Source of the DNA: JBCCEJ01 sp039030335
Lineage (GTDB): Bacteria > Pseudomonadota > Gammaproteobacteria > HK1
Assembly (NCBI GenBank): GCA_039030335.1
Contig: JBCCEJ010000017.1
Span: 11,292-75,291, forward strand
Direction: 5' to 3'
DNA length: 64,000 nt
Position numbers and translations under genes: made by a program. Positions 45,251 to 54,327 of the stretch are shown here, piece after piece. Numbering within the stretch: position 1 is the first letter of the stretch; each line of letters begins with the position of its first letter. Below the pieces are notes generated by a model that worked only from the letters and a program-made list of their open reading frames with translations, was not told where the DNA came from and made no database searches.

Positions 45251-46201
45251 TCAGGCGTTTGCGGTTGCTCGCTGCAGTTCGGCCTTGCGCTCTGGTTCGT
45301 TGCGCTGGTCGGGCTCGACCTGTCCTGCCACGGTTGGCTCCTCACAGGCCACCGTCGTGCGGTGCATATCGCGCGGCTGGGTATGGTCGTACCGGCGTGC
45401 CCGGTGCATCGTTACGCGGTTGTCCCACATCACCAGATCGTGGACGCGCCAGCTGTGGGCGTAGACAAACCGGGGGGCGGTCGCGTGTTCGGTCAGATCC
45501 CGAATGAACATGCGCGCTTCGGGCGTCGGCCATCCCTCGATCGTGCCGATGTGCGAGGACAGATACAGTGACTCCCGCCCGGTGCGCGGATGCTCGCGAA
45601 CCAGCTGCTGGCGCACCGGCGACCACCTGCGTATCTCGTCTTCGCTGAAATCCTCGAACCCGAGCGATCCGCGCGAGTAGAGCTGGCTGTGACGCGTGAT
45701 GAGCCCGCGGCATTCTTCCTGCATGGTGGGGGCCAGTGCGTCGAACGCAGCTCGCATGTCAGCGAATTCTGTATTGCCGCCGCTCGTCGGGATGAGGCGC
45801 GCTGACAAGAGCGAGAACTTGGCGGGGGTCGCTTTGAACGAGCTGTCGGAGTGCCACAGCATGTTGCCGAGCCCGAACAGGCGCCGGCGGTCGTCGCGTG
45901 CGACCACCTCCCCGTGCCGGTCCAGGTTGGAGATATCATTGACTTTGAACGACAGACGCCGGTCTTCTGGTCGGGCGATGTCGCCGCTTGCGACCTCCAT
46001 CGCCCCGAAGTGCTCGGAGAACGCATACTGCTGGTCATCGCTGATGTCTTGCCCGGGAAACACCAGGACGCCGTATCGATCGATGGCCTGTTCGATGAGA
46101 CCGGCCTGGTCGGGCGTGACGCCCGCGCGCAGATCAACCCCGGTTACGCGCGCGGCGAATTGGGGGCGTTCGGCATCGATCGGTTCAAACACAGGCTGCA
46201 T
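45251..46201 (-). CDS. TauD/TfdA Fe(II)/2-oxoglutarate dioxygenase, classical subgroup
   Basis: 316 aa from ATG 46201, chosen because MQPVFEPIDAERPQFAARVTGVDL matches the TauD N-terminus; the longer upstream frame lacks conserved sequence. H117-S-D119 (LWHSDSSFKATPAKFS) and the distal His in DNRVTMHRARRY; Arg in RDMHRTTV. Its gene is directly upstream of the CoA-transferase (4-bp gap), so the pair acts together on a hydroxylatable acid. The C-terminal tail is unusually charged and long. Confidence 0.92.
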   Translation of the reverse strand: MQPVFEPIDAERPQFAARVTGVDLRAGVTPDQAGLIEQAIDRYGVLVFPGQDISDDQQYAFSEHFGAMEVASGDIARPEDRRLSFKVNDISNLDRHGEVVARDDRRRLFGLGNMLWHSDSSFKATPAKFSLLSARLIPTSGGNTEFADMRAAFDALAPTMQEECRGLITRHSQLYSRGSLGFEDFSEDEIRRWSPVRQQLVREHPRTGRESLYLSSHIGTIEGWPTPEARMFIRDLTEHATAPRFVYAHSWRVHDLVMWDNRVTMHRARRYDHTQPRDMHRTTVACEEPTVAGQVEPDQRNEPERKAELQRATANA

Positions 46202-46512
46202 GGCCGCTACTCCATCGGGTCTGGCGAAGCAGAATATAGCGCTGCCCGGGGCCGTCGTCACGGCTTCCGGCGACGCGGGCCGTGCCCGCTGAGCGTGTGG
46301 ACAGAACATACGGCCGGGGCGAGTTGCGCTCGCGTGATGAAACGCTATGGTGGCAGGTAGACCAGATTCATGGCTGCTCAGGCTCACGGCGGAACACCCC
46401 CCTGGCTAGCGCCGCTCCGGGGTGTTGCGCCGTCGCTCCGGTGGCCGTCTTTTGCTCAGACCGACGCATCGCTTGAGTTGCCGCGGTCGATCCATTGAGA
46501 AGAGGGACTCCG
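46202..46512. other. Divergent intergenic region with a hairpin
   Basis: 311 bp between the divergent TauD and intradiol-like genes. It includes an inverted repeat at 46388-46431. I see no clear promoter boxes or small gene. Confidence 0.5.
46388..46431. promoter_or_regulatory. Interrupted inverted repeat upstream of the intradiol-like gene
   Basis: GGCG-g-AACACCCC (46388-46400) pairs with GGGGTGTT-g-CGCC (46419-46431), 12 paired bases with one mismatch and an 18-nt spacer. It lies 82 bp before the 46513 start, so it could be a leader hairpin, an operator, or a terminator of an upstream transcript. Confidence 0.4.
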
Positions 46513-47061
46513 ATGTCGAAGACTCTGTGGCGCATCCGGCTCTGCATCCTGGTATTGACTTCTCTTGCCGTGGTGGGCGCACAGGCCTGTATCCCGCGCG
46601 AAGCGACCCAGCCGACCGATCCCGGGCCGCACGACTACAGCGACGCAGCGACGAGCAGTCGCCTCTGGCAGGAAGACGACCCAGGCGAACCGCTGTTCCT
46701 GCGCATACGCGTTTTGAACACCTGTGGCGACGCGGTCGCCGGAGCCAGCGTCCAGGTTCTGCATGCGAATCAGGACGGCGATCATGAGTTCAAGCGTTGG
46801 CGTACCCGCATCGAGACCGATGCCCGAGGTGGTGCCAGTTTGCTGACCGTTTTTCCCGGCTATACGGGTGGCATTCCGCGACACATTCACTTCGTGATTC
46901 GCCATCCCGGTCACAAGGAATTGATAACGCGCCTGTTCTTCAAGAACGATCCGGATATCGATCACTCCATCGAGGATCTCGCGATGGTGCTCGAACAGGT
47001 AGACCGAAACGGTCGCCGCGGCTGGGTGGCCGGGTTCGAGTTCGTGATCGACCCGAAGTAG
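46513..47061 (+). CDS. Secreted intradiol-dioxygenase-like protein with an altered iron site
   Basis: 182 aa from ATG 46513. An N-terminal hydrophobic segment (LCILVLTSLAVVGAQAC) looks like a signal peptide, possibly lipoprotein type, though Gln at -2 is unusual. The body has the intradiol dioxygenase fold: RIRVLNTCGDAVAGASVQVLHAN and RIETDARGGASLLTVFPGYTGGIPRHIHF with the HxH and one Tyr ligand. The first Tyr ligand (GVY/GRY after the WHAN-type segment) reads GDH here. Ring cleavage is therefore doubtful. Stop TAG. Divergent from the TauD at 45251. Confidence 0.78.
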   Translation: MSKTLWRIRLCILVLTSLAVVGAQACIPREATQPTDPGPHDYSDAATSSRLWQEDDPGEPLFLRIRVLNTCGDAVAGASVQVLHANQDGDHEFKRWRTRIETDARGGASLLTVFPGYTGGIPRHIHFVIRHPGHKELITRLFFKNDPDIDHSIEDLAMVLEQVDRNGRRGWVAGFEFVIDPK

Positions 47062-47124
47062 CCGCTACAGCACGACGAGGCGCAAGGCAGACCCGGGTTC
47101 GCCTCATGAAATGACTTCAGTTTG

Positions 47125-49122
47125 CTATAACCGCTCGTCGCTCGATGACTCGGACATGGCCGCCTGCAGCTGCGGGTAACGTTCGAGCAGGGACCGGAAG
47201 CTCTTCGCGAGCGTTCTGGAATCCGCGGTGTCCCGACCGGTAAGTTCGAACAACCGGTGTTTGACAAAGAAGCGCCAGTGCACGGGAACCCGCGCGAGAA
47301 TGGCCGTCAGTTCGGCGTAGCGGTCGCGATTCCAGACGGACTCGAATTGCCTGCGCTCATCGCCGTGGGAATAGAGCGCGTTGGTGGCGGGGCGGGCCCG
47401 GCTCGCCCGACCGCGCGCGGTGGCGTGTTCGTCGAGCTGGCCTTCTTCAATGACGACACCGTAGTTGTCTCGTGCCGAAGCTTCGGACACAAAGCCGCGC
47501 CGGACGTCGCGCGCGACCAGCTCAGCGCGGCGTTCGAGCGGGTCGCCCCAGCCTCCAGCACCGCCGCAGCTAATGTAGATCCGGTCGCCCGGGCCGACGG
47601 TCACGATGTCTGTGTTGCCTAGATCCACTTCGGTTTTGCTGCCGCGATTCAAGGTAAACCGCGATGCGCTACCCGCCTGCCCCCCGGCGAGCCCCCAGGC
47701 GGTAAAGCGGGTGCGATCGCGATTGCGCGCGGTAATCCGCGTGTTGGGCGAGAACACTTCGAACTCCAGTTCTGTCGCCAGGCCGCCCCGGTGCTTGCCG
47801 GGCGCGCCCGAGTCTGGTGCCAGCCCATAGCGGAGGATGCGGATAGGGACTTCCGTTTCGTTGATCTCGACCGGGGTGTTCTTGAGGAACGAGGAATTCG
47901 CCCCCGAACCTTCGGTACCGTCGCCGAGCGCGCTGCCTCCCGCGCCGCCGGAAATGGGCGCGATCGATGCGACGACCCGCCGCCCGGTCCGGTTGTCGAC
48001 GGTGTTGACGTTCATGATCGGTCCACCGCTCGCCGGGCCGGCCGGCAGAAGGTCGGGCGCGGCTTGGGCGAAGGCACCGATCGTGATGCCCTGCAGGCGC
48101 ATGCAGCTCAAGCTCCGCATGCCCACGGCCGCGGGAAACTCCGGGTTGACCATCGTGCCCGGGGGCAGAATGCAGTGCGCCACGCGTGCAAGCCCGGCGT
48201 TCAGCAGTATCGAGCGGTCGAGCGAATAGAGCACGTAGACGAGGCCCACCAGCAACAGCACATGGCGCGGATCTCCGCCGGTCGGCATATTGATCGAGGA
48301 TTCGAGCTGCGGGTCGGTACCCGTGAAGTCGAAAGTCACTTCGTCGCCTTCGATCACGACGTTGAGGGCGATGCGGCAGGGCTGGCCGTTCACGGCATCT
48401 TCGTCGATGTAATCTGCGAAGAAATATTCTCCGTCCGGCAAGCCCGAAACGACCCGTTTCGCCTGCGCATGGGCGTAGTCGAGCACCGCCTCTATGCCGG
48501 CTTTGAAGGTCTCGGGACCAAATCTGGCGGCCATGCCCTCCGCCTTGCGCGCGCCCGTTTTCAGCGCCGCTATCTGCGCCTTCAGATCGCCCCAGTTCTG
48601 ATCTGGCACCCTGACGTTGGTCCAGAGGATATCGACCAGCTGCTGGTTCAGCTCTCCGCGTGCGTAGAGCTTCATCGGCGGGATCCGGATCCCCTCCTGA
48701 TGGACTTCGGTAAGTGACCGCGACAGGCTTGCCGGCACGGCGCCACCGACGTCGGTGTTGTGCACGTGTCCGACCGCAAAACAGATGAGTTCCCCCGCAT
48801 AGAACACCGGCATCCACATGTGCAGGTCTGGCGGATGAGTACAGACGAAGCCGCTGTACGGGTCGTTCGTGATGCAGATATCACCTTCTTCGTACTGGTC
48901 GATGGCCCGGATGACGTTGCCGTAATCGAGTGCGACGAACCACGTAGCCCCGAGGTCGATCGGCGTCGCGAAGGTCGCGCCGGCCGGCGTCGTCAGCCCG
49001 GTTGTGAAGTCCTCGGTCTCTTTCACGAAAGTGGAGTGAGCCGTGCGGTACAGCGTGTGCGCCATGCTCTCAGCCGCCGCGCGGCAGTGGTTGGCGAAGA
49101 TGCCGAGGGTTGCCCGGTCCAT
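47125..49122 (-). CDS. Hydantoinase B / oxoprolinase-type subunit (HyuB)
   Basis: 665 aa from ATG 49122 (TGAAAATG at the HyuA stop; GTG 49128 is an alternative). Conserved blocks: DPFSG-like ITNDPYSGFVCTHPPDLHM, PTGGDPRHVLLL, and the glycine-rich GGAGGSALGDGTEG near 450. With HyuA it forms an ATP-dependent N-methylhydantoinase, acetophenone/acetone carboxylase-like or oxoprolinase-type complex. The substrate cannot be told. 2-bp gap from HyuA, so they are co-translated. Confidence 0.92.
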   Translation of the reverse strand: MDRATLGIFANHCRAAAESMAHTLYRTAHSTFVKETEDFTTGLTTPAGATFATPIDLGATWFVALDYGNVIRAIDQYEEGDICITNDPYSGFVCTHPPDLHMWMPVFYAGELICFAVGHVHNTDVGGAVPASLSRSLTEVHQEGIRIPPMKLYARGELNQQLVDILWTNVRVPDQNWGDLKAQIAALKTGARKAEGMAARFGPETFKAGIEAVLDYAHAQAKRVVSGLPDGEYFFADYIDEDAVNGQPCRIALNVVIEGDEVTFDFTGTDPQLESSINMPTGGDPRHVLLLVGLVYVLYSLDRSILLNAGLARVAHCILPPGTMVNPEFPAAVGMRSLSCMRLQGITIGAFAQAAPDLLPAGPASGGPIMNVNTVDNRTGRRVVASIAPISGGAGGSALGDGTEGSGANSSFLKNTPVEINETEVPIRILRYGLAPDSGAPGKHRGGLATELEFEVFSPNTRITARNRDRTRFTAWGLAGGQAGSASRFTLNRGSKTEVDLGNTDIVTVGPGDRIYISCGGAGGWGDPLERRAELVARDVRRGFVSEASARDNYGVVIEEGQLDEHATARGRASRARPATNALYSHGDERRQFESVWNRDRYAELTAILARVPVHWRFFVKHRLFELTGRDTADSRTLAKSFRSLLERYPQLQAAMSESSSDERL

Positions 49123-49124
49123 TT

Positions 49125-51173
49125 TCACTGAGAGGCTGCCTCGAGCAGCAGCGTTCCATCGGCACCAACCGTGGCATGCCATCCCGGCAGCACGCAGGTC
49201 GTCGTGTCGGGCTGGGTGATGACGGCCGGACCGCTGATTGCGTGCCCGGCCAACAGCATGTCGCGCCGGTGAAACGGCACGTCCCGACGCGTGCCGTCGC
49301 AATAGATTGCACCGTATGCCGAAACCAGCGGTGGCGCCGACGCGGTGGCGATAGCCGCGGCCCTGGGCGGCGCCACCGGGACGCTGACGATCAGGCGCAG
49401 ATTCACGATCTGAACCGCCGCGTCCGGATCGGCGTGCCCAAACACGCGTTCGTGCTCGTCGTGGAAGGCGGCACACAGCGATTCCGCGCCGCCGTCGGTC
49501 AGCCACGTAAGGGCGACCGGCGTGTCGATTTCGAATGACTGGCCGCGGTAGCGCATATCGGCTGAATACGCGAATTTCGCTGATCCCGTGTCGACGCCTT
49601 CGCCTTGCAACCACGCGAGCGCCTCCTCGTTCAGCGCCGCAGTGCTGTCGGCCGCCCGCGGGTTAAGTCCTTCGGCTGTAACGTCGAGGAAAACGGTTCG
49701 AATGAAGTCGTTTTTTATGTCTGCCACGAGCCCGCCGAAAGCACTGAGGACACCGGGCGCGGTCGGTATCAGCAGACGGTCGATGCCGATCTCGCGTGCC
49801 ACGAAACAACCGAGCATGGGGCCGGCGCCACCGAAAGCGAGCAATGACATATCGCGCGGGTCGGCGCCGTCGCGCGCCAGCAGCTTGCTCACCTCGAGGT
49901 ACATCTGTGACACCGCGACGTTGATGACCGCCTCGGCCGCGGCCGGCTCACTCAGGTCGAGGGCACGCGCCAGCGGCGCGATGGCTTCCACCGCGCGCTC
50001 TGCGTCGACGGCGACGGCGCTGTAACCGAGGTCACCCGCTGCCAGATATCCGCAGGCTGCGAATGCGTCGGTGATCGTCGGTCGATGTCCGCCCCTGCCG
50101 TAACAGGCCGGACCCGGGGTGGAGCCGGCGCTCTCGGGCCCGACGCGCAGCACGCCGAGGTCGTCGACCCACGCGATCGACCCACCCCCTTCCCCGATCG
50201 ATGACACGGCGACGGTCGGCACGAAGATCGGGAACTCGCCGATCAGTTCGCCGCTGCCGTATAACGGCCGGCCATCCTGGATGATGGCCACGTCTGCACT
50301 GGTGCCGCCGATATCGAGGCTCAGGACCTGGCGGGCGCCCATGTTTTCTGCGACGTATCCGGCGCCAATGACACCGGCGGCGGTACCCGATAGCAGCATC
50401 TGCGCGCACTGGACGCGACCGGCCGCCGCGCTCATGACCCCACCGTTAGACTTCGTGACCATGGCGGGTGCCGCGACTCCGGCGTCTGCCAGCGCGCGCT
50501 CCAGGGCTTCGAGGTAGTCGCTCACGCGTGGCTGTACGTAGCTTGCCACCACCGCGGTGACGGTTCGTTCATATTCTCTGATCACCGGCCAGACGTCGCT
50601 GGAACAACTGACGAAGAGTTCTGGGGCAAGTTCTTTGATCTGTGCCTTGACCATCTGCTCGTGCGCCGGATTGGCGTACGCGTGCAGCAAGGCGACGACG
50701 ACCCCCTCGGCACCGGCCCGCCGGATGGCCTGAACCGCCGCTGACACTGACGCCGGGTCGACCGGCTCTACAACCGTGCCGTCATGGCCCATGCGCCCGG
50801 TTATCGAAAACACGAGCTCGCGCGGGACCAATGGGTCAGGCCTCGCCGAGAACAGGTCGTAGGGGTCGGGCATTTTCAGCCTGGCGACTTCGAGGACATC
50901 CTCGAAGTGACGCGTAGTCAGCAGGCTGAGGCGGATGCCCTTGCGTTGAATGACGGCATTGACCCCCACGGTCGTGCCGTGTGTGAAGTAACGAATCCGG
51001 GCCGGGTCGATCCCGTAGCGCGTCTGCAAGGCGGCAATGCCAGTCAGCACTTCCTGCCCGGGATCCTCTGGCGTGGACAGGACCTTGAGCGTGTGCAGGC
51101 TCTGGTCGGACTCATCGAGCAGACAGAAATCAGTGAACGTGCCACCGATGTCGACTCCCAGACGATAGCTCAT
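49125..51173 (-). CDS. Hydantoinase A / oxoprolinase-type subunit (HyuA)
   Basis: 682 aa, ATG 51173. Starts MSYRLGVDIGGTFTDFCLLDE, the acetate-kinase-type phosphate loop of HyuA. Further blocks: VTKSNGGVMSA, LSLDIGGTSADVAII, GEGGGSIAWVD and the C-terminal LLAFGGAGPMLGC. ATP hydrolysis here drives opening or carboxylation of the substrate with HyuB. It is preceded by a TauD gene (51211) 37 bp upstream on the same strand, so the operon joins oxygenation with amide/lactam-type cleavage. Confidence 0.93.
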   Translation of the reverse strand: MSYRLGVDIGGTFTDFCLLDESDQSLHTLKVLSTPEDPGQEVLTGIAALQTRYGIDPARIRYFTHGTTVGVNAVIQRKGIRLSLLTTRHFEDVLEVARLKMPDPYDLFSARPDPLVPRELVFSITGRMGHDGTVVEPVDPASVSAAVQAIRRAGAEGVVVALLHAYANPAHEQMVKAQIKELAPELFVSCSSDVWPVIREYERTVTAVVASYVQPRVSDYLEALERALADAGVAAPAMVTKSNGGVMSAAAGRVQCAQMLLSGTAAGVIGAGYVAENMGARQVLSLDIGGTSADVAIIQDGRPLYGSGELIGEFPIFVPTVAVSSIGEGGGSIAWVDDLGVLRVGPESAGSTPGPACYGRGGHRPTITDAFAACGYLAAGDLGYSAVAVDAERAVEAIAPLARALDLSEPAAAEAVINVAVSQMYLEVSKLLARDGADPRDMSLLAFGGAGPMLGCFVAREIGIDRLLIPTAPGVLSAFGGLVADIKNDFIRTVFLDVTAEGLNPRAADSTAALNEEALAWLQGEGVDTGSAKFAYSADMRYRGQSFEIDTPVALTWLTDGGAESLCAAFHDEHERVFGHADPDAAVQIVNLRLIVSVPVAPPRAAAIATASAPPLVSAYGAIYCDGTRRDVPFHRRDMLLAGHAISGPAVITQPDTTTCVLPGWHATVGADGTLLLEAASQ

Positions 51174-51210
51174 CGCGCTTCAGATATTGGAAACGCTCGC
51201 CAGAACGGAG

Positions 51211-52239
51211 TCAGGCCGCCATCTCCCGGACCTGGAACAGCGGGCCGAATTCGCGCGTCAGGCGGTAGGTTTCCGGCAATGGCCAGCCGTCGGGCAAGCC
51301 GAGCCACAGGCGCAGCAGATGGCGACGCGAAGGACCCTCACCGCTCTGGTCAAACGCGCCGCGTTTGTGCAGGACGCTGAAATTGTGGCCGATCTGCACA
51401 TCGCCTGGTTCGAGTTGAAAGGACAGATGGATATCGTCGCGCTCGCAGATTTCATCGAACGCATCGAGCGCGGCGATCTGGCCTTCGGTCAGCCTGGGCA
51501 CCTCGGGGAACCGTTGGGCATGCTCGATGTAATGCCGCTTGTGCAGGATCATCAGACGATCACGGAACCAGGTGTAGATCGGTACCTGCTGAACAGGACC
51601 ACAGCCGGGCAGGGCCTGGCCGCGTGCATCGAAGAAGAAATCCCGCTGCAGCGTCTCGACCAGTTCCGGGTTGCGCTCCAGCAGTGCGTTGAAGACGGTA
51701 TGGGCGCTCGCGACGTAGCTTCCACCTCCCGACGTCGACACTTGCCGGCAGAGCAGCATGAACAGGTCGCCGCCGTCGTTGTGCCACGGCTGCGCTTCCC
51801 GCGTCTCGTAGGTTCGGATATTGCTGTTGCCGGCGACGCTCGCACCCGTATCACGCACGTGATGCAGCAATGCTCCGCTGGCATCCTGTGGCTGCGGAAT
51901 GCCAATGTGCTGTCCCAGCCCCCAGAGGATGCGGGCAGCCGTGTTCTCGTCGCGATCGATGACCGGTACGCCCCGAAGCAGCGAAATGCCGGTACCGTAG
52001 AGCGCCTGCGTGCGCGCCTCGGCGAGCTTCGGGCCAAGTGACGGCAGCGGAAACTCATCGGCGGTAATGTCGAGCACCGGGCGGTCGGCGGTTGCCCTGG
52101 CTGCGGTCTCGAGTTCGTCAGCTTCGGTCTGTGTGAGGACGTAGTGCCAGTCGTCACGGTTCTTGAGATCCGGACCGGTCCAGCACGATGGACCGGTGAT
52201 TCGGGCGTTCAGCAGATGTTTGTCGGTAGAAACGTTCAT
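51211..52239 (-). CDS. TauD/TfdA-family dioxygenase-like protein, long subgroup
   Basis: 342 aa from ATG 52239. Iron ligands: H153-N-D155 (PWHNDGGDLFM) and the distal His in NFSVLHKRGAFD; Arg in SRRHLLRLWLGLP. Same subgroup as 24396 and 35073. First gene of the operon TauD - HyuA - HyuB. The set suggests oxidation of a cyclic or N-substituted compound before ATP-dependent ring or amide cleavage; this is inference. Divergent from the GMC gene at 52580. Confidence 0.9.
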   Translation of the reverse strand: MNVSTDKHLLNARITGPSCWTGPDLKNRDDWHYVLTQTEADELETAARATADRPVLDITADEFPLPSLGPKLAEARTQALYGTGISLLRGVPVIDRDENTAARILWGLGQHIGIPQPQDASGALLHHVRDTGASVAGNSNIRTYETREAQPWHNDGGDLFMLLCRQVSTSGGGSYVASAHTVFNALLERNPELVETLQRDFFFDARGQALPGCGPVQQVPIYTWFRDRLMILHKRHYIEHAQRFPEVPRLTEGQIAALDAFDEICERDDIHLSFQLEPGDVQIGHNFSVLHKRGAFDQSGEGPSRRHLLRLWLGLPDGWPLPETYRLTREFGPLFQVREMAA

Positions 52240-52579
52240 CCGGCGAGCATAGGCGAGACTTCCACTGTCAGGCAACGGGGCCGGTCGGCAGGGTGTTCTC
52301 GGGGCGCAAGCGTAACGGGTTCGATGACGGCCCGGGATGCCGGCGCCCGGGTCACATTCGATGCGCCAGCGCCCACTTTGCAACGTTCCGGCGCGTCGTC
52401 GTGCCATGCGCGAGTCGGCTGAGGGAGAGCGCATGATTTTGAGGTTTCTTTAAAAAGCGACTGAAATGGGCGGCGGCGGCCGTGAACCTCGCGGCCGCCG
52501 ATTGACTCGCGTCGCAACCTTGAACAGGGTGTCGGGAAACACCCGGTCTTTGCTGCCCCCGGGCTGATGAGGAATCCCA
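52240..52579. other. Divergent intergenic region (TauD-HyuAB / GMC oxidoreductase)
   Basis: 340 bp with a local AT-rich stretch (about 52434-52457, TTTCTTTAAAAAG) and a hairpin at 52474-52500 just before the GMC gene. These are reasonable places for the divergent promoters; no clear boxes. Confidence 0.5.
52474..52500. promoter_or_regulatory. 9-bp hairpin upstream of the GMC gene
   Basis: CGGCGGCCG (52474-52482) and CGGCCGCCG (52492-52500) pair perfectly with a 9-nt loop. It lies about 80 bp before the GTG 52580 start and immediately after the AT-rich stretch. Could be a leader structure or operator; GC-rich chance pairing is possible. Confidence 0.35.
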
Positions 52580-54193
52580 GTGGAATTCGATTACGTCATT
52601 ATCGGCGCTGGCTCTGCCGGCTGTGTTCTGGCAAACCGTCTCAGTGCCGATCCGAGCACGCGCGTGCTGCTGCTCGAAGCCGGCGCGAGCGATCGCAGCG
52701 TTTGGATCGATGTACCGGTCGGCTTCCAGAAGCTTCTGAACCATCCGCGCTTCAACTGGCGCTTCGAAACCGAGCCTGAAGACGGTGTGGCGGGGCGCCG
52801 GATCGATATCCCACGCGGTCGGGGACTGGGTGGCTCCAGCGCGATCAACGGCATGCTCTACGTGCGCGGGCAGCCGCTCGACTACGACACCTGGGCCCAA
52901 CTCGGCAACCGGGGTTGGAGTTTCGACGATGTGCTGCCGTTCTTTCGGAAAGCAGAGAACTTTGCCCGGGGCGGCGATCGACTGCGTGGCGAGGACGGGC
53001 CGCTGCAGGTAGTGGATATGTACGAGCACCATCCGCTAACCGATGCATTTGTCGAGGCTGGCGAAGAGTGCGGATATCCGCGCAATCCCGACTACAACGG
53101 CTCTTACCAGGATGGTTTCGGCTACTACCAGGTCACTCAGAAGGATGGACGTCGCTGCAGTGCCGCGCACGCATACCTTCATCCAATTCGTTACCGGCGC
53201 AACCTGACCGTGCTGACCGGGGCGCATGTCACGTCCGTCGAATTTGATGGAAAGCGTGCCACCGGTGTTCGCTTCGAGCGGCGTGGAGAACGGCACCTGG
53301 CCTCTGCCGCCGCCGAGGTTGTGCTGAGTGCCGGTGCCGTCCAGTCACCGCAGCTGCTCGAGCTGTCGGGCGTAGGCCAGGCGCGGCTGCTGACTAATTT
53401 CGGTTTGAAGGTCAACCACGAACTGCGCGGAGTCGGCGAAAACTACCGCGATCATTACGCTGCCCGCATTAACTGGCGGGTAAAGAACGCCACCACGCTA
53501 AATCAGTTGACCCGAGGCTGGTCGATGGCACGTGAGATGGCGCGCTATGTGTTTACGCGCCGCGGCGTGTTGACCTTGACCGCCGGCATCGGACACGGCT
53601 TCGTCCGTACCCGCCCGGAACTGGCGTCGCCTGACTGTCAGTTCTTCTTTGCGCATGCGAGCTTCAGCAGCGCCAAGACGCGCGCGCTCGACCGTGAGCC
53701 CGGCATGACCATCGGTGTATATCAGTGTCGACCGGAGAGTCGCGGCTCCATACATATCGGAAGCGCGGAGCCAACCGCCAAGCCGATGATCCGACCAAAC
53801 TTCCTGAGTGCCGATCTCGACTGTCGGACGCTGGTAGCGGGCATGCGCATCGCGCGTCAGGTCGGTGAGGCCGATGCGCTCGCGCCGTACCGCGAGTTCG
53901 AGATGAATCCGGGCAAAGAGCTCGAAGACGACGACGCGCTGCTGGACTACGCCCGACGCACGGGCGCCACGACGTACCACGTGATGGGCACTTGCAAGAT
54001 GGGGCCTGAGACCGACCCCGAGGCGGTAGTCGACGATCGCCTGCGCGTGCATGGACTGGAAGCTCTGCGGGTTGTCGATGCATCCGTCATGCCGACGATG
54101 CCATCCGGGAATATCAATGCGCCCGTGATCATGGTGGCCGAGAAGGGCGCCGCCATGATGCTGGAAGACGCGCGCAGGAGCGCCGCGGCGTAG
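52580..54193 (+). CDS. GMC-family FAD oxidoreductase (choline/alcohol dehydrogenase-like)
   Basis: 537 aa, GTG 52580. ADP-binding start FDYVIIGAGSAGCVLANRL, GMC signature GRGLGGSSAINGMLYVRG, the second signature AGAVQSPQLLELSGVG, catalytic His in TYHVMGTCKMG, and the C-terminal DASVMPTMPSGNINAPV with the second catalytic Asn. Length and order fit choline dehydrogenase-like enzymes that oxidise alcohols to aldehydes. Choline is possible but not shown. Stop TAG. Confidence 0.93.
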   Translation: MEFDYVIIGAGSAGCVLANRLSADPSTRVLLLEAGASDRSVWIDVPVGFQKLLNHPRFNWRFETEPEDGVAGRRIDIPRGRGLGGSSAINGMLYVRGQPLDYDTWAQLGNRGWSFDDVLPFFRKAENFARGGDRLRGEDGPLQVVDMYEHHPLTDAFVEAGEECGYPRNPDYNGSYQDGFGYYQVTQKDGRRCSAAHAYLHPIRYRRNLTVLTGAHVTSVEFDGKRATGVRFERRGERHLASAAAEVVLSAGAVQSPQLLELSGVGQARLLTNFGLKVNHELRGVGENYRDHYAARINWRVKNATTLNQLTRGWSMAREMARYVFTRRGVLTLTAGIGHGFVRTRPELASPDCQFFFAHASFSSAKTRALDREPGMTIGVYQCRPESRGSIHIGSAEPTAKPMIRPNFLSADLDCRTLVAGMRIARQVGEADALAPYREFEMNPGKELEDDDALLDYARRTGATTYHVMGTCKMGPETDPEAVVDDRLRVHGLEALRVVDASVMPTMPSGNINAPVIMVAEKGAAMMLEDARRSAAA

Positions 54194-54327
54194 ATGACTT
54201 GTCCGGGGGCGACTGAGACCCGCCGGGCATCCGTCGGGGCGCATGCTGCGCGCGCGGCCTGTTCGTGGCGTGCGCGAAACCCCACCGGTAGTTGGATGCA
54301 CGCAGACGTTCGCCGGGTGCGCGTGAA

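Noticed and set aside
52580..54193. Calling the GMC protein BetA (choline dehydrogenase)
   Set aside because: GMC enzymes diverge widely, no betaine aldehyde dehydrogenase or BetI regulator is adjacent, and family motifs alone do not give substrate.
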